From CAVPJW01 sp963705525 (lineage in GTDB: Bacteria > Acidobacteriota > Vicinamibacteria > Vicinamibacterales > CAVPJW01), in assembly GCA_963705525.1 (NCBI GenBank), contig CAVPJW010000006.1:310001-374000 (forward strand): DNA of 64,000 bases, given 5' to 3'. Below are positions 53,368 to 60,757 of the stretch, piece after piece (positions within the stretch are counted from its first letter, which is position 1; each line of letters starts with the position of its first letter). The notes beneath the pieces were generated by a model, which did no database searches, was not told where the DNA came from, and saw nothing but the letters and a program-made list of their open reading frames with translations. A program made the position numbers and the translations under genes.

Positions 53368-54195
53368 GTGCGACGACACGTCTCAGTAGGACGACGCACC
53401 ATCAGCTTTCTCGAGGCCGCGGGCCCGCCGTCGGCGGGACACGATCCGCGCACCGCCATACTCATCCATGCGTTTCCCCTTCACGCGGAGATGTGGAGAC
53501 CTCAACTCGACCGTGTTCCGGCAGGATGGCGCTTCATTGCGCCGGATCTCCCGGGTTTCGGGCAGACTGATCCGATCGTGCCTGGATCGAAAGCCCGCGA
53601 CTCGATCGATGATTTCGCGGCCGATGTCATCGATCTCACCGATAGTCTGCACATCGAAGAAGCGGTCTTCATCGGCGTGTCCATGGGTGGGTACGTGACG
53701 TTCGCCCTTTTTCGCCAGGCGCCGCGCTATGTGGCCGGGCTGATCATGGCGGATACTCGCGCCTTGCCTGATTCTGAAGAGGGCCGTGCCTCACGCCGCC
53801 AGATGCTGGACGTGATAGCGACGGAAGGAGCAGCGGGCGTGGCCCGCCGGATGGGGAAACTCATTTCCGACGATACGCGCGCGAAGAGGCCGGAGGTGGC
53901 GGCGACGGTCGGTCGGATGATCGAATCGGCGACTCCGGCGGCGCTTGCCTCAGCCGTTCGGCACATGATGACGAGACCGGACTCGACGCCCCAGCTGCGC
54001 GAGATTCATTGCCCGACTCTGGTGATGGTCGGCGAGCATGATGCCATCACGCCCGTCGAAGAGAGCCGATCGATGGCAACTCAAATTGCCGGTGCCCGGC
54101 TGGTCGTCATAGGAGGGGCAGGCCACCTGGCCAGCCTCGAGCAGCCTGAACCCTTCAATGCCGCGGTGGCGGAGTTTCTTGGCAACCACGTCTAG
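53368..54195 (+). CDS. Alpha/beta hydrolase
   Basis: A 275-residue (from GTG 53368) alpha/beta-hydrolase with intact catalytic triad: nucleophile Ser105 in GVSMGGY, Asp225 in VGEHDAITP, and His253 in GAGHLASLEQP. The oxyanion region HAFPLHAEMWRPQL and GFGQTDP are typical of the esterase/lipase-like subfamily that includes 3-oxoadipate enol-lactonases. The start is uncertain; GTG 53341 would add nine residues. It is divergent from the small membrane protein. The DUF547 gene starts inside its 3' end (38-base overlap), so the two are coupled. The substrate cannot be inferred. Confidence 0.85.
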   Translation: MRRHVSVGRRTISFLEAAGPPSAGHDPRTAILIHAFPLHAEMWRPQLDRVPAGWRFIAPDLPGFGQTDPIVPGSKARDSIDDFAADVIDLTDSLHIEEAVFIGVSMGGYVTFALFRQAPRYVAGLIMADTRALPDSEEGRASRRQMLDVIATEGAAGVARRMGKLISDDTRAKRPEVAATVGRMIESATPAALASAVRHMMTRPDSTPQLREIHCPTLVMVGEHDAITPVEESRSMATQIAGARLVVIGGAGHLASLEQPEPFNAAVAEFLGNHV

Positions 54196-55045
54196 CGCCG
54201 CCCGTCGGCTTTCCGTCGCCGCGCTCGCGATAATGCTGGTGTGGACGGCCAGCGCATCCACGGCTGGACGGCAGGCGCCGAGGCCTGCCGCGGAGAAGCT
54301 ACACCAGCCGCTCGACCAGATTCTCGATATCTATGTGCGCGACGGTCTGGTGTATTACCGCGCGCTCCAAATCGAGCGTCGCAAGCTGGACGAATACGTT
54401 CGCTCGCTCGATGGTCCCGACGTCGCCGGCCGGCTTGCGGGCTGGCCGCGCGACCAGCAAGTGGCGTACTGGCTGAATGCCTATAACGCGTTCGTGCTGC
54501 AGACCGTGATCAACAACTATCCGATTCGCGGCCGGTCGAATCTCTATCCGCAGTCGAGCGTGCGCCAGATCCCAGGAGCCTTCGATCGCCTGCCTCATCG
54601 TGCCGGCGGGCGTACGGTGACGCTCGACCAGATCGAAAAAGACGTGCTGCCGGCGTTTCGCGACCCGCGCCTCTACCTCGCCCTCGGCCGCGGCGCGGTG
54701 GGGAGCGGACGGTTGCGAAGCGAGGCCTACCATGCAGGCCAGCTCGAAACGGCGCTGCAGGAGGTGACCCGCGAGACCGCCACCGAGCTCTCGACGTTTG
54801 AAATCGATCGTGACGCGAAGCAGGTTCGCGTGTCATCGATCTTTGGCTGGCACGAGGCCGAGTTCGCGGCCGCCTACGGCGTCGCCGGGTCGCGCTACAC
54901 AAATCGCAGCCCCATCGAGCGGGGAATCCTGGCGCTCGTTGAGCCATTTCTTTTCGGCTCCGAGATCGAGTTCCTGGAGCGGAACGAGTTCAAGCTCGAT
55001 TACGGGAAATTCGACTGGAGCCTGAATGACCTCACGGGGCGCTAG
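54158..55045 (+). CDS. DUF547 domain exported protein
   Basis: A 295-residue protein with a signal peptide (RLSVAALAIMLVWTASASTA) and a DUF547 domain: LDQILDIYVRDGLVYYRALQ, AYWLNAYNAFVLQTVINNYP, PRLYLALGRGAVGSGRLR and SSIFGWHEAEF. DUF547 proteins are widespread in bacteria and plants and their biochemical role is unknown. The ATG at 54158 overlaps the hydrolase end. A TTG at 54179 is an alternative. The SDR gene follows after 85 bases that contain a hairpin repeat. Confidence 0.82.
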   Translation: MPRWRSFLATTSSAARRLSVAALAIMLVWTASASTAGRQAPRPAAEKLHQPLDQILDIYVRDGLVYYRALQIERRKLDEYVRSLDGPDVAGRLAGWPRDQQVAYWLNAYNAFVLQTVINNYPIRGRSNLYPQSSVRQIPGAFDRLPHRAGGRTVTLDQIEKDVLPAFRDPRLYLALGRGAVGSGRLRSEAYHAGQLETALQEVTRETATELSTFEIDRDAKQVRVSSIFGWHEAEFAAAYGVAGSRYTNRSPIERGILALVEPFLFGSEIEFLERNEFKLDYGKFDWSLNDLTGR

Positions 55046-55070
55046 CGGCAGCCGTTTCGGCGACATCCGT

Positions 55071-55090
55071 CCCAGACCTGAAGGTCTGGG
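55071..55090. repeat. Perfect hairpin in intergenic repeat-like sequence
   Basis: CCCAGACC (55071-55078), loop TGAA, GGTCTGGG (55083-55090): a perfect 8-bp stem. It is followed by CCTACAGCTGAAAGCTGATGGC, which has internal direct and inverted AGCT repeats but no T-tract. It fills most of the gap between the DUF547 and SDR genes. It looks like a dispersed palindromic element rather than a terminator. Confidence 0.5.
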
Positions 55091-55130
55091 CCTACAGCTG
55101 AAAGCTGATGGCTGATACCTGTCGTTACCC

Positions 55131-55910
55131 ATGAACCTCGACCTGACCGACAAAGTCGCGATAGTCACAGGCTCCAGCCGCGGGCTGGGTTTGGCGGCGG
55201 CCCGGGCGCTCGCGGCTGAAGGGTGTTCGGTCGCGATTTCCGGAAGAGGGGCCGAGGCTCTGGCGGCTGCCCTCGAAGAGGTGCAACGGGTGGCCGGGTC
55301 GAGCTCCAGAATCGTCGCGGTCCAGATCGATCTGACCGCCCCCGGCGGCATCGAGACCGTCTTCGACCGGACGATCGAGGCGTTTGGGAGGATTGACGTT
55401 CTCGTGAACAACCTCGGCGTGGCGGGCGGCGCGGGCCTGCTCGACACAACCGATCAGGAGTGGCAGTCGGCCCTCGACCAGACACTCTATCCCGCCATCC
55501 GGGCGTCGCGCCTGGCCGTCCCGCACATGCGCGCGCAGGGCGGCGGCGTGATTCTGATGATCGCGTCGATCTATGGCCGCGAATCGGGTGGCCGCATGAC
55601 GTACAACGCCGTGAAGGCCGCGGAGATCAGCCTGGGCAAGTCTCTGGCGCAGCAGCTCGCGCACGACAACATTCGCGTCAACAGCATCGCGCCGGGCTCG
55701 ATTCTATTCCCCGGCGGCTCCTGGTATCGCCGTCAGCAGGCGGATCCCGAGGGGATCGCCGAATTCGTGCGGCGGGACCTCCCGTTCGGACGCTTCGGTC
55801 GTCCGGACGAAGTCGGCGCGGTCGTCGCGTTTCTCGCGTCGCCGCGGGCCAGCTGGATCAGCGGCGCGTGCGTTCCTGTGGACGGGTGCCAGTCGCGGTC
55901 GCTGATTTGA
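55131..55910 (+). CDS. Short-chain dehydrogenase/reductase
   Basis: A 259-residue classical SDR with cofactor motif VTGSSRGLGLAAA, LVNNLGVAGG, and catalytic Ser146, Tyr158 and Lys162 (SIYGRESGGRMTYNAVK). The C-terminus IRVNSIAPGSIL and FLASPRASWISGACVPVDG match the FabG-like group. The lack of an acidic residue after the glycine-rich strand (ISGRG) favours NADPH. The substrate is unknown. The last 53 bases overlap, antisense, the 3' end of the small minus-strand gene. The ATG start at 55131 is family-typical. Confidence 0.92.
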   Translation: MNLDLTDKVAIVTGSSRGLGLAAARALAAEGCSVAISGRGAEALAAALEEVQRVAGSSSRIVAVQIDLTAPGGIETVFDRTIEAFGRIDVLVNNLGVAGGAGLLDTTDQEWQSALDQTLYPAIRASRLAVPHMRAQGGGVILMIASIYGRESGGRMTYNAVKAAEISLGKSLAQQLAHDNIRVNSIAPGSILFPGGSWYRRQQADPEGIAEFVRRDLPFGRFGRPDEVGAVVAFLASPRASWISGACVPVDGCQSRSLI

Positions 55911-56148
55911 CAGAACCGGGCGGCCCCGAGGCTCTTCGATGCGGGTGTATTTCGGTTGAGGAACGCAGCCGAGGTGGGGGAGTGTGGCTCTGGCTGCTCA
56001 ACGCGAGCCGCCGCTTGGGCTCGGTCTTGACGATCTTGATCCTGAACGTGATGCCTTCCGGACTCTCGTACTCGCCGGTTTCTGGTTCGCCGGTGTCCTG
56101 ATTCACCAGGAACCCGCGACGCCGCGCACGCGGCTCAGATGGTTCCAT
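55858..56148 (-). CDS. Small hypothetical protein with strong expression signals
   Basis: A 96-residue basic protein. The N-terminal 45 residues (EPRARRRGFLVNQDTGEPE and YESPEGITFRIKIVKTE) look protein-like; the C-terminal half is low-complexity and rich in Pro, Ser, Arg and Thr. The ATG at 56148 is preceded by AGGAGG at ideal distance, and a good sigma-70 promoter lies further upstream (56199-56227). The 3' end overlaps the SDR gene antisense by 53 bases. A frameshift near the middle cannot be excluded, in which case the C-terminus may be wrong. No family recognised. Confidence 0.55.
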   Translation of the reverse strand: MEPSEPRARRRGFLVNQDTGEPETGEYESPEGITFRIKIVKTEPKRRLALSSQSHTPPPRLRSSTEIHPHRRASGPPGSVKSATATGTRPQERTRR

Positions 56149-56198
56149 GCGTCCTCCTTGGTTCACGATCGACCGATCGTCGAGCGCGACCGCACCGA

Positions 56199-56227
56199 AT
56201 CGTAGCAGCCGTCATTTGTCGCGTCAA
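56199..56227 (-). promoter_or_regulatory. Sigma-70-type promoter for the small gene at 55858-56148
   Basis: On the minus strand, TTGACG (56227-56222), a 17-base spacer and TACGAT (56204-56199) match the consensus at 5 of 6 and 4 of 6. The predicted start near 56192 gives a 44-base leader ending in AGGAGG before the ATG at 56148. Confidence 0.65.
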
Positions 56228-56283
56228 CGGAAGTTGTCCCATGACGTTCGCAGCACGCATCGGTTTCATCGGTTGGATGCGAT

Positions 56284-57657
56284 TCATGCGGTGGGTACCG
56301 CCTCGCGACGGGGACTGAAGAAGAGGTAGTAGACCGGAATCCCCACCAGCACCACCGCGAACACGATGCCCGTGAGCAATGTATCGGTCAGAAGGGCGTT
56401 CGCGATGAGATAGATCACTCCCAGGATGTAGATGATCGGCACGACGGGATATCCGGCGACCCGGTACGGCCTCGGCAGGTCCGGCCTGGACTGGCGAAGA
56501 CGGTAGATGCCCGCGACGCTGAGCGCGTAGAACGGAAGCATGGCCTTGACGAACGCATCCGTCAGCTGTTCAAACGTGCCGGCGAGCACAAACACCACAC
56601 CCATCGCCCCCGCCAGCGACACGGCGACATACGGCGTCTTGAACCGTGGATGAACGCGGGCCACCGCCCGAAAAAACAGCCCGTCATCGGCCATCGCAAA
56701 GAAGATTCGCGGGTTGGCCAGCATCGTCCCGTTGAGGGACCCGAAGGTGGAGATCATGACGACGATGGACACCAGCGACACACCAATCTGCCCGAAGAGC
56801 GCGAGCATGGTGTCGGCCGCGATCAGGCGCGACCTGGCGACTGTCTCGATAGGACTGATGAAGAGATAGGCCGCGTTCGCCGACAGGTAGATGAGGATGA
56901 TGCTGATGGTGCCGAAGATGAGCGCTCTCGGAAGCGTGCGCTGCGGATCCTTGACCTCGCCGCCCGCAAACGAGAGGTCCGCGAATCCGTCGTAGGCCCA
57001 GAGCACCGACACCAGGGCCAGCCCGAAAAGCCCCGTGTGAACCTCGGCGCCTGGTGCGGTGAAATGGCTGAATGATCCACCATGACCCGACCCGAGGACG
57101 AAGGAGACAATGACCAGGCCCGCGAGGGCGCCGTACTTGGCCAGGGTCGAGATTCCGACGAACGCCGCTCCCCATTGGACGCCGAAGATGTTCACGAGCG
57201 AGGCGAAGATGATCGCGCCCGACGCCACGTAGTCTGCCGCGCGCTCGTGCACGATCGGATCGATGCCAATAGACCGCAGGAAGTATTCACCGAATACCGT
57301 CGCGATGCTGCCAACGGCTGCGGCTCGGATGAGCACCAGTTGAGCCCATCCAAAGAGAAAGGCGGCCAGCCGGCCCCAGCTTTCCCGGAGATACACGTAA
57401 AGGCCGCCCGTGCGCGGAAAAGCCGCGGCCAGTTCGGCAATCGAGAGCGCCCCGCAGAGCGTGATGCCGCCGCCGATGACCCACACGGCCAGCATGAGAA
57501 TGGGATTAGGTACCTGCTCGGCGATGCGCGCGGGCGTGCGAAAGATGCCGGATCCGATCGTGATGCCAATCACGACGCCGATGGAGCTCCACAGGCCCAG
57601 GCGCCTGGTCAGACGATCGCCGCTCGAATTCGGAGCCCCCGATGGGGACTGTGTCAT
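56284..57657 (-). CDS. APC-superfamily amino acid permease (second copy type)
   Basis: A 457-residue transporter with about 12 hydrophobic segments. I chose the ATG at 57657 (MTQSPSGAPNSSGDRLTRR), because earlier in-frame codons are non-hydrophobic and unlike the family. Hallmarks: GLWSSIGVVIGITIGSGIF, AELAAAFPRTGGLYVYLRES, and AYDGFADLSFAGGEVKDPQRT (the segment before helix 6), like LAT-type or serine/threonine exchangers. It is divergent from galT with only 49 bases between starts. The 117 bases after it hold the promoter of the small gene. Substrate unknown. It shares the fold of the permease at 49768-51297 but is not a close copy. Confidence 0.88.
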   Translation of the reverse strand: MTQSPSGAPNSSGDRLTRRLGLWSSIGVVIGITIGSGIFRTPARIAEQVPNPILMLAVWVIGGGITLCGALSIAELAAAFPRTGGLYVYLRESWGRLAAFLFGWAQLVLIRAAAVGSIATVFGEYFLRSIGIDPIVHERAADYVASGAIIFASLVNIFGVQWGAAFVGISTLAKYGALAGLVIVSFVLGSGHGGSFSHFTAPGAEVHTGLFGLALVSVLWAYDGFADLSFAGGEVKDPQRTLPRALIFGTISIILIYLSANAAYLFISPIETVARSRLIAADTMLALFGQIGVSLVSIVVMISTFGSLNGTMLANPRIFFAMADDGLFFRAVARVHPRFKTPYVAVSLAGAMGVVFVLAGTFEQLTDAFVKAMLPFYALSVAGIYRLRQSRPDLPRPYRVAGYPVVPIIYILGVIYLIANALLTDTLLTGIVFAVVLVGIPVYYLFFSPRREAVPTA

Positions 57658-57706
57658 GTGCCGTAGACTAGAGGCTGACTTCTGCCGGGTCAAGGAATGA
57701 TTCTTC

Positions 57707-58795
57707 ATGTATAAGCGCGAGCTGCGGAAGGCCGACGGGCGATCGCTCGTTCTGTACTCCCGACGTCCGATCAGCCACGACATCGTCGCTCCTGCATTGC
57801 CGGAATCCGCGTCGAACCGGGCGGCTCCGAATCCGCATCTCCGGTGGCACCCGCTGCGCGCGGAATGGGTCGCCTACGCCACGGGCCGACAGCATCGGAC
57901 GTTTCTGCCCGACGCCAATCCGCTGGCGGCTACGGTCGATCCATCGCGACCGACGGAGCTCCCTGCCGGGGATTATGACGTCGCGGTCTTCGACAATCTG
58001 TTCCCGGCACTGGTCCGCGAGGCACACGATCCCCCGTCCGAGCTCGTCGAGACGCGTCCCGCTCGTGGATCCGCAGAAGTGATGGTGTTCACGCAGGACC
58101 CGGCGGCGAGCCTCGGCGCGCTGCCTCTTGAACATTTGGAGCTCATCATCGAGGTTTGGGCCGACCGGTACCGCGCTCTCGGGTCGCGCGAGGACGTCGA
58201 GTATGTGTATCCGTTCGAGAACCGCGGCGTTGAGGTGGGTGTCACCCTCCAACATCCGCACGGGCAGATCTTCGCGTATCCCTTCGTGCCGCCGATTCCG
58301 GCGCGCGAGCTCGAACAGCAGCGCGAGTACCACGAACGCACAGGTCGCGGTCTGCTCGAAGACCTGATCGGTCGAGAGGTCGCCGACGGCCGGCGAATCG
58401 TCTGCGAGGGAGCCGAGGCGGTGGCCTTCCTGCCGGCGTGGGCCCGGTATTCCTATGAAGTCTGGGTGGCGCCGAAGGCGGCTGTGCCCTCGATTGCGAA
58501 TCTCTCTCCGCATGGTCGCTCGGACTTTGCGCGCATCCTCAAGACGGTGCTGCTCAAGTTCGACGCGCTCTGGCATCGTCCATTCCCGTACGTGATGGCG
58601 ATGCATCAAGCGCCGACCGACGGGCGTCCGCACCCGGAAGCCCACCTCCATATCGAGTTCTATCCGGCCTACCGCATGGAGGGACGCCTGAAATACCTTG
58701 CCGGCAGCGAGCTCGGCGCGGGGATGTTCACCGCCGACACGATTCCGGAGGAGAAGGCGCGCGAGCTCCGAGACGTGGCAGTCGATGTCACCTGA
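57707..58795 (+). CDS. galT: Galactose-1-phosphate uridylyltransferase GalT
   Basis: Second step of the Leloir pathway: exchanges UMP between UDP-glucose and galactose-1-phosphate. The HIT-type active site is LQHPHGQIFAYPF with His183-Pro-His185-Gly-Gln187; His185 is the uridylylated residue. The C-terminal metal/nucleotide motif HPEAHLHIEFYP is also present. The N-terminal segment that in E. coli carries two zinc-binding cysteines (C52, C55) has RTFLPDANP here and no cysteine, so the zinc-site is lost, as in several GalTs. The ATG at 57707 starts the usual KRELRKADGR. It overlaps galK by 11 bases. Confidence 0.94.
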   Translation: MYKRELRKADGRSLVLYSRRPISHDIVAPALPESASNRAAPNPHLRWHPLRAEWVAYATGRQHRTFLPDANPLAATVDPSRPTELPAGDYDVAVFDNLFPALVREAHDPPSELVETRPARGSAEVMVFTQDPAASLGALPLEHLELIIEVWADRYRALGSREDVEYVYPFENRGVEVGVTLQHPHGQIFAYPFVPPIPARELEQQREYHERTGRGLLEDLIGREVADGRRIVCEGAEAVAFLPAWARYSYEVWVAPKAAVPSIANLSPHGRSDFARILKTVLLKFDALWHRPFPYVMAMHQAPTDGRPHPEAHLHIEFYPAYRMEGRLKYLAGSELGAGMFTADTIPEEKARELRDVAVDVT

Positions 58796-59900
58796 CGACC
58801 GAACGGCGATGCCGGCGTTCGAGTCGTTGTTCGGAAGGCCCTCCAGCGTCCAGGCCCAGGCGCCTGGCCGTGTCAACCTCATTGGCGAGCACACCGATTA
58901 CAACGGCGGCTTCGTGCTCCCGGTGGCGATTCCTCAGCGCACCACCGTCGAACTGGCCGTCCGATCCGACCGGCTCGTGCGCGCATGGAGCGGGAACTTC
59001 GCGCAAGGCGGTTCGATGGAGTTCGCGCTCGGGCGCGAGGAGGCCGGGCGCGGTTGGATCGACTACATCCAGGGAGTCACCTACGTCCTGCGGTCGGCGG
59101 GATATGCGCTCGCGGGCTTCGACGTGCGCATCGAATCGACGGTTCCGGTGGGAAGCGGGCTGTCATCGAGCGCGGCGCTCGAAGTCAGCCTGCTCAAGGC
59201 GCTGCGCACGGCATTCGATCTGAACATCGATGATGTGGAAGTCGCGCGACTCGCGCGGCGGGGCGAGAACGAATTCGTCGGAGCGCCTGTCGGCATCATG
59301 GATCCGATGGCGGCAAGCCTCGCCGAGACCAATGCGGCTCTCCTGATCGATGCGCGGGCTCTGACCTGGGAGCGCGTGCCCCTGCCCGCGAGCGTTGAGC
59401 TCGTCGTGATCAATTCGGGCATCTCCCATCATCATGCGTCAGGGGAATATCGAGTGAGACGCGATGAATGCACGCGGGCTGCCGCCACGCTTGGCGTGCA
59501 GGAACTTCGCGACGTCGGAGCGGCTGCGATGGATCGCGTTGCCGGCTTGCCGCCCCCCCTCGATCGGCGAGTACGCCACGTCGTGACCGAGAACCAGCGT
59601 GTGTTGGACGCGGTGCAGGCGTTTCACTCCGGCGATGCGGAGCGCGCCGGGCGACTCTTCGACGAATCGCACGCGTCGATGCGGGACGATTATGAAGTAT
59701 CGATTGCCGAGATCGATCGCCTGGTCGAAATCGCGCGCAGCGAACCCGAGGTGTTCGGGGCGCGGTTGACCGGCGGCGGGTTCGGCGGCTCCATCGTCGC
59801 GCTCGTCGGTACAGGCTTCGCGAAGCAGGCAGGACAGGCCATTGTCCAAAAAGCCCGGCCGGAAATCGGCGGTCAGGTCGCGCTCCTCGTGCCGATGTGA
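58785..59900 (+). CDS. galK: Galactokinase GalK
   Basis: Phosphorylates galactose at C1. GHMP-kinase motifs: the signature GRVNLIGEHTDYNGGFVLPVA, ATP-binding VPVGSGLSSSAALEVSLLKAL, and TGGGFGGSIVALV near the C-terminus, plus INSGISHHHASGEYRVRR. 371 residues fits the family (about 380). I chose the ATG at 58785 (MSPDDRTAMPAFESLFG), which overlaps galT by 11 bases; ATG 58809 is the alternative. With galT and the beta-barrel-like gene after it, it forms a tightly packed unit. No epimerase gene is near. Confidence 0.94.
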   Translation: MSPDDRTAMPAFESLFGRPSSVQAQAPGRVNLIGEHTDYNGGFVLPVAIPQRTTVELAVRSDRLVRAWSGNFAQGGSMEFALGREEAGRGWIDYIQGVTYVLRSAGYALAGFDVRIESTVPVGSGLSSSAALEVSLLKALRTAFDLNIDDVEVARLARRGENEFVGAPVGIMDPMAASLAETNAALLIDARALTWERVPLPASVELVVINSGISHHHASGEYRVRRDECTRAAATLGVQELRDVGAAAMDRVAGLPPPLDRRVRHVVTENQRVLDAVQAFHSGDAERAGRLFDESHASMRDDYEVSIAEIDRLVEIARSEPEVFGARLTGGGFGGSIVALVGTGFAKQAGQAIVQKARPEIGGQVALLVPM

Positions 59901-60646
59901 TGCGGCCCATGCTTTCGTGGCGTTCGAGGTCCTTAACGCAGGCGCCTCTGCTTGTACTCGTGACGGTATTGGTGCCGGCCCTGGCGACCGCACAGTCCGA
60001 AGAGAAGCGTGAGGTACCGGAGCCTCTGCTCATCGAGGAGACGATGCCGACGGCACCGCGCGAATTTGAAATGCGGCTCGGTGTCGAGCTGGGCGACGAC
60101 GAATCCCTGCTGCCCCACGTCCAGGGGTTTTACGGGCTGATGGATCGACTCAGTGCCGAAGTGGATCTGCCGTTCCTCCGGTTGACTCCGGGCGAGGGAC
60201 CGACTGAGTACGGACTCGGCACGGTGGGGTTGGGTGTGAAGTGGTTACTGGTCGAACCACGCGATCAGCGCCCCGCATGGGTCCTCGGCCTCGAAGTGGG
60301 GATTCCGCGCGGGGACGACGAAGAGAGGGAGATTGAGCCGTTCCTCGCGAGTCGATATGAGCTTGGTGCGATCTACCTGCAAGGCAATGTGGGCGCGTCG
60401 TTCGCGGGTGACGAAACGCGACTGGTATACGGCCTGGCGATGATCGTCGCGTTCGGCGATAAGCCGCTGTATTTCCTCGGGGAAGTGAATCAGACCGATG
60501 ACGAGCGGGTCATCGGCCCCGGCGTGAAGGTGCGCCTGCATGACGAGTGGTATCTGGGCTTGGCCGTCCCGTTTCAACTCAAAGGGGACCAAGACCATCG
60601 TCTCCTGGTCCAGCTCCAAGCCGGGTTTGGCGGGGCCGACCAGTGA
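59897..60646 (+). CDS. Exported beta-rich protein, possible outer-membrane barrel
   Basis: A 249-residue protein with a signal peptide (LLVLVTVLVPALATAQS). The mature protein consists of alternating hydrophobic and polar residues in strands of about 10 (EMRLGVELGDD, YGLGTVGLGVKWLLVE, AWVLGLEVGIP, YELGAIYLQGNVGAS, LVYGLAMIVAFG, LYFLGEVNQT, YLGLAVPFQL, RLLVQLQAGFGG), as in beta-barrels of the transporter type found near sugar or aromatic degradation genes. The GTG start at 59897 overlaps the galK stop by four bases. If it is a barrel it may admit galactosides, but no family was named and the last residue is not aromatic, so confidence is moderate. Confidence 0.65.
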   Translation: MMRPMLSWRSRSLTQAPLLVLVTVLVPALATAQSEEKREVPEPLLIEETMPTAPREFEMRLGVELGDDESLLPHVQGFYGLMDRLSAEVDLPFLRLTPGEGPTEYGLGTVGLGVKWLLVEPRDQRPAWVLGLEVGIPRGDDEEREIEPFLASRYELGAIYLQGNVGASFAGDETRLVYGLAMIVAFGDKPLYFLGEVNQTDDERVIGPGVKVRLHDEWYLGLAVPFQLKGDQDHRLLVQLQAGFGGADQ

Positions 60647-60720
60647 ACGGTCCAAGAGTGGGCCCGAAAACGCGTGGGTTTGTGAAAGACATAATCACGC
60701 CTTTTCTTCGCTTTCGCCTC

Positions 60721-60749
60721 TTGATCGTCTCCCGCGGCCTTGCTACGAT
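60721..60749 (+). promoter_or_regulatory. Promoter for mrfA, giving a near-leaderless transcript
   Basis: TTGATC (60721-60726), a 17-base spacer and TACGAT (60744-60749) match the sigma-70 consensus at 4 of 6 each. The predicted start near 60756 lies almost at the ATG of mrfA at 60758, and there is no ribosome-binding site before that ATG. Confidence 0.5.
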
Positions 60750-60757
60750 CCGCCTCC

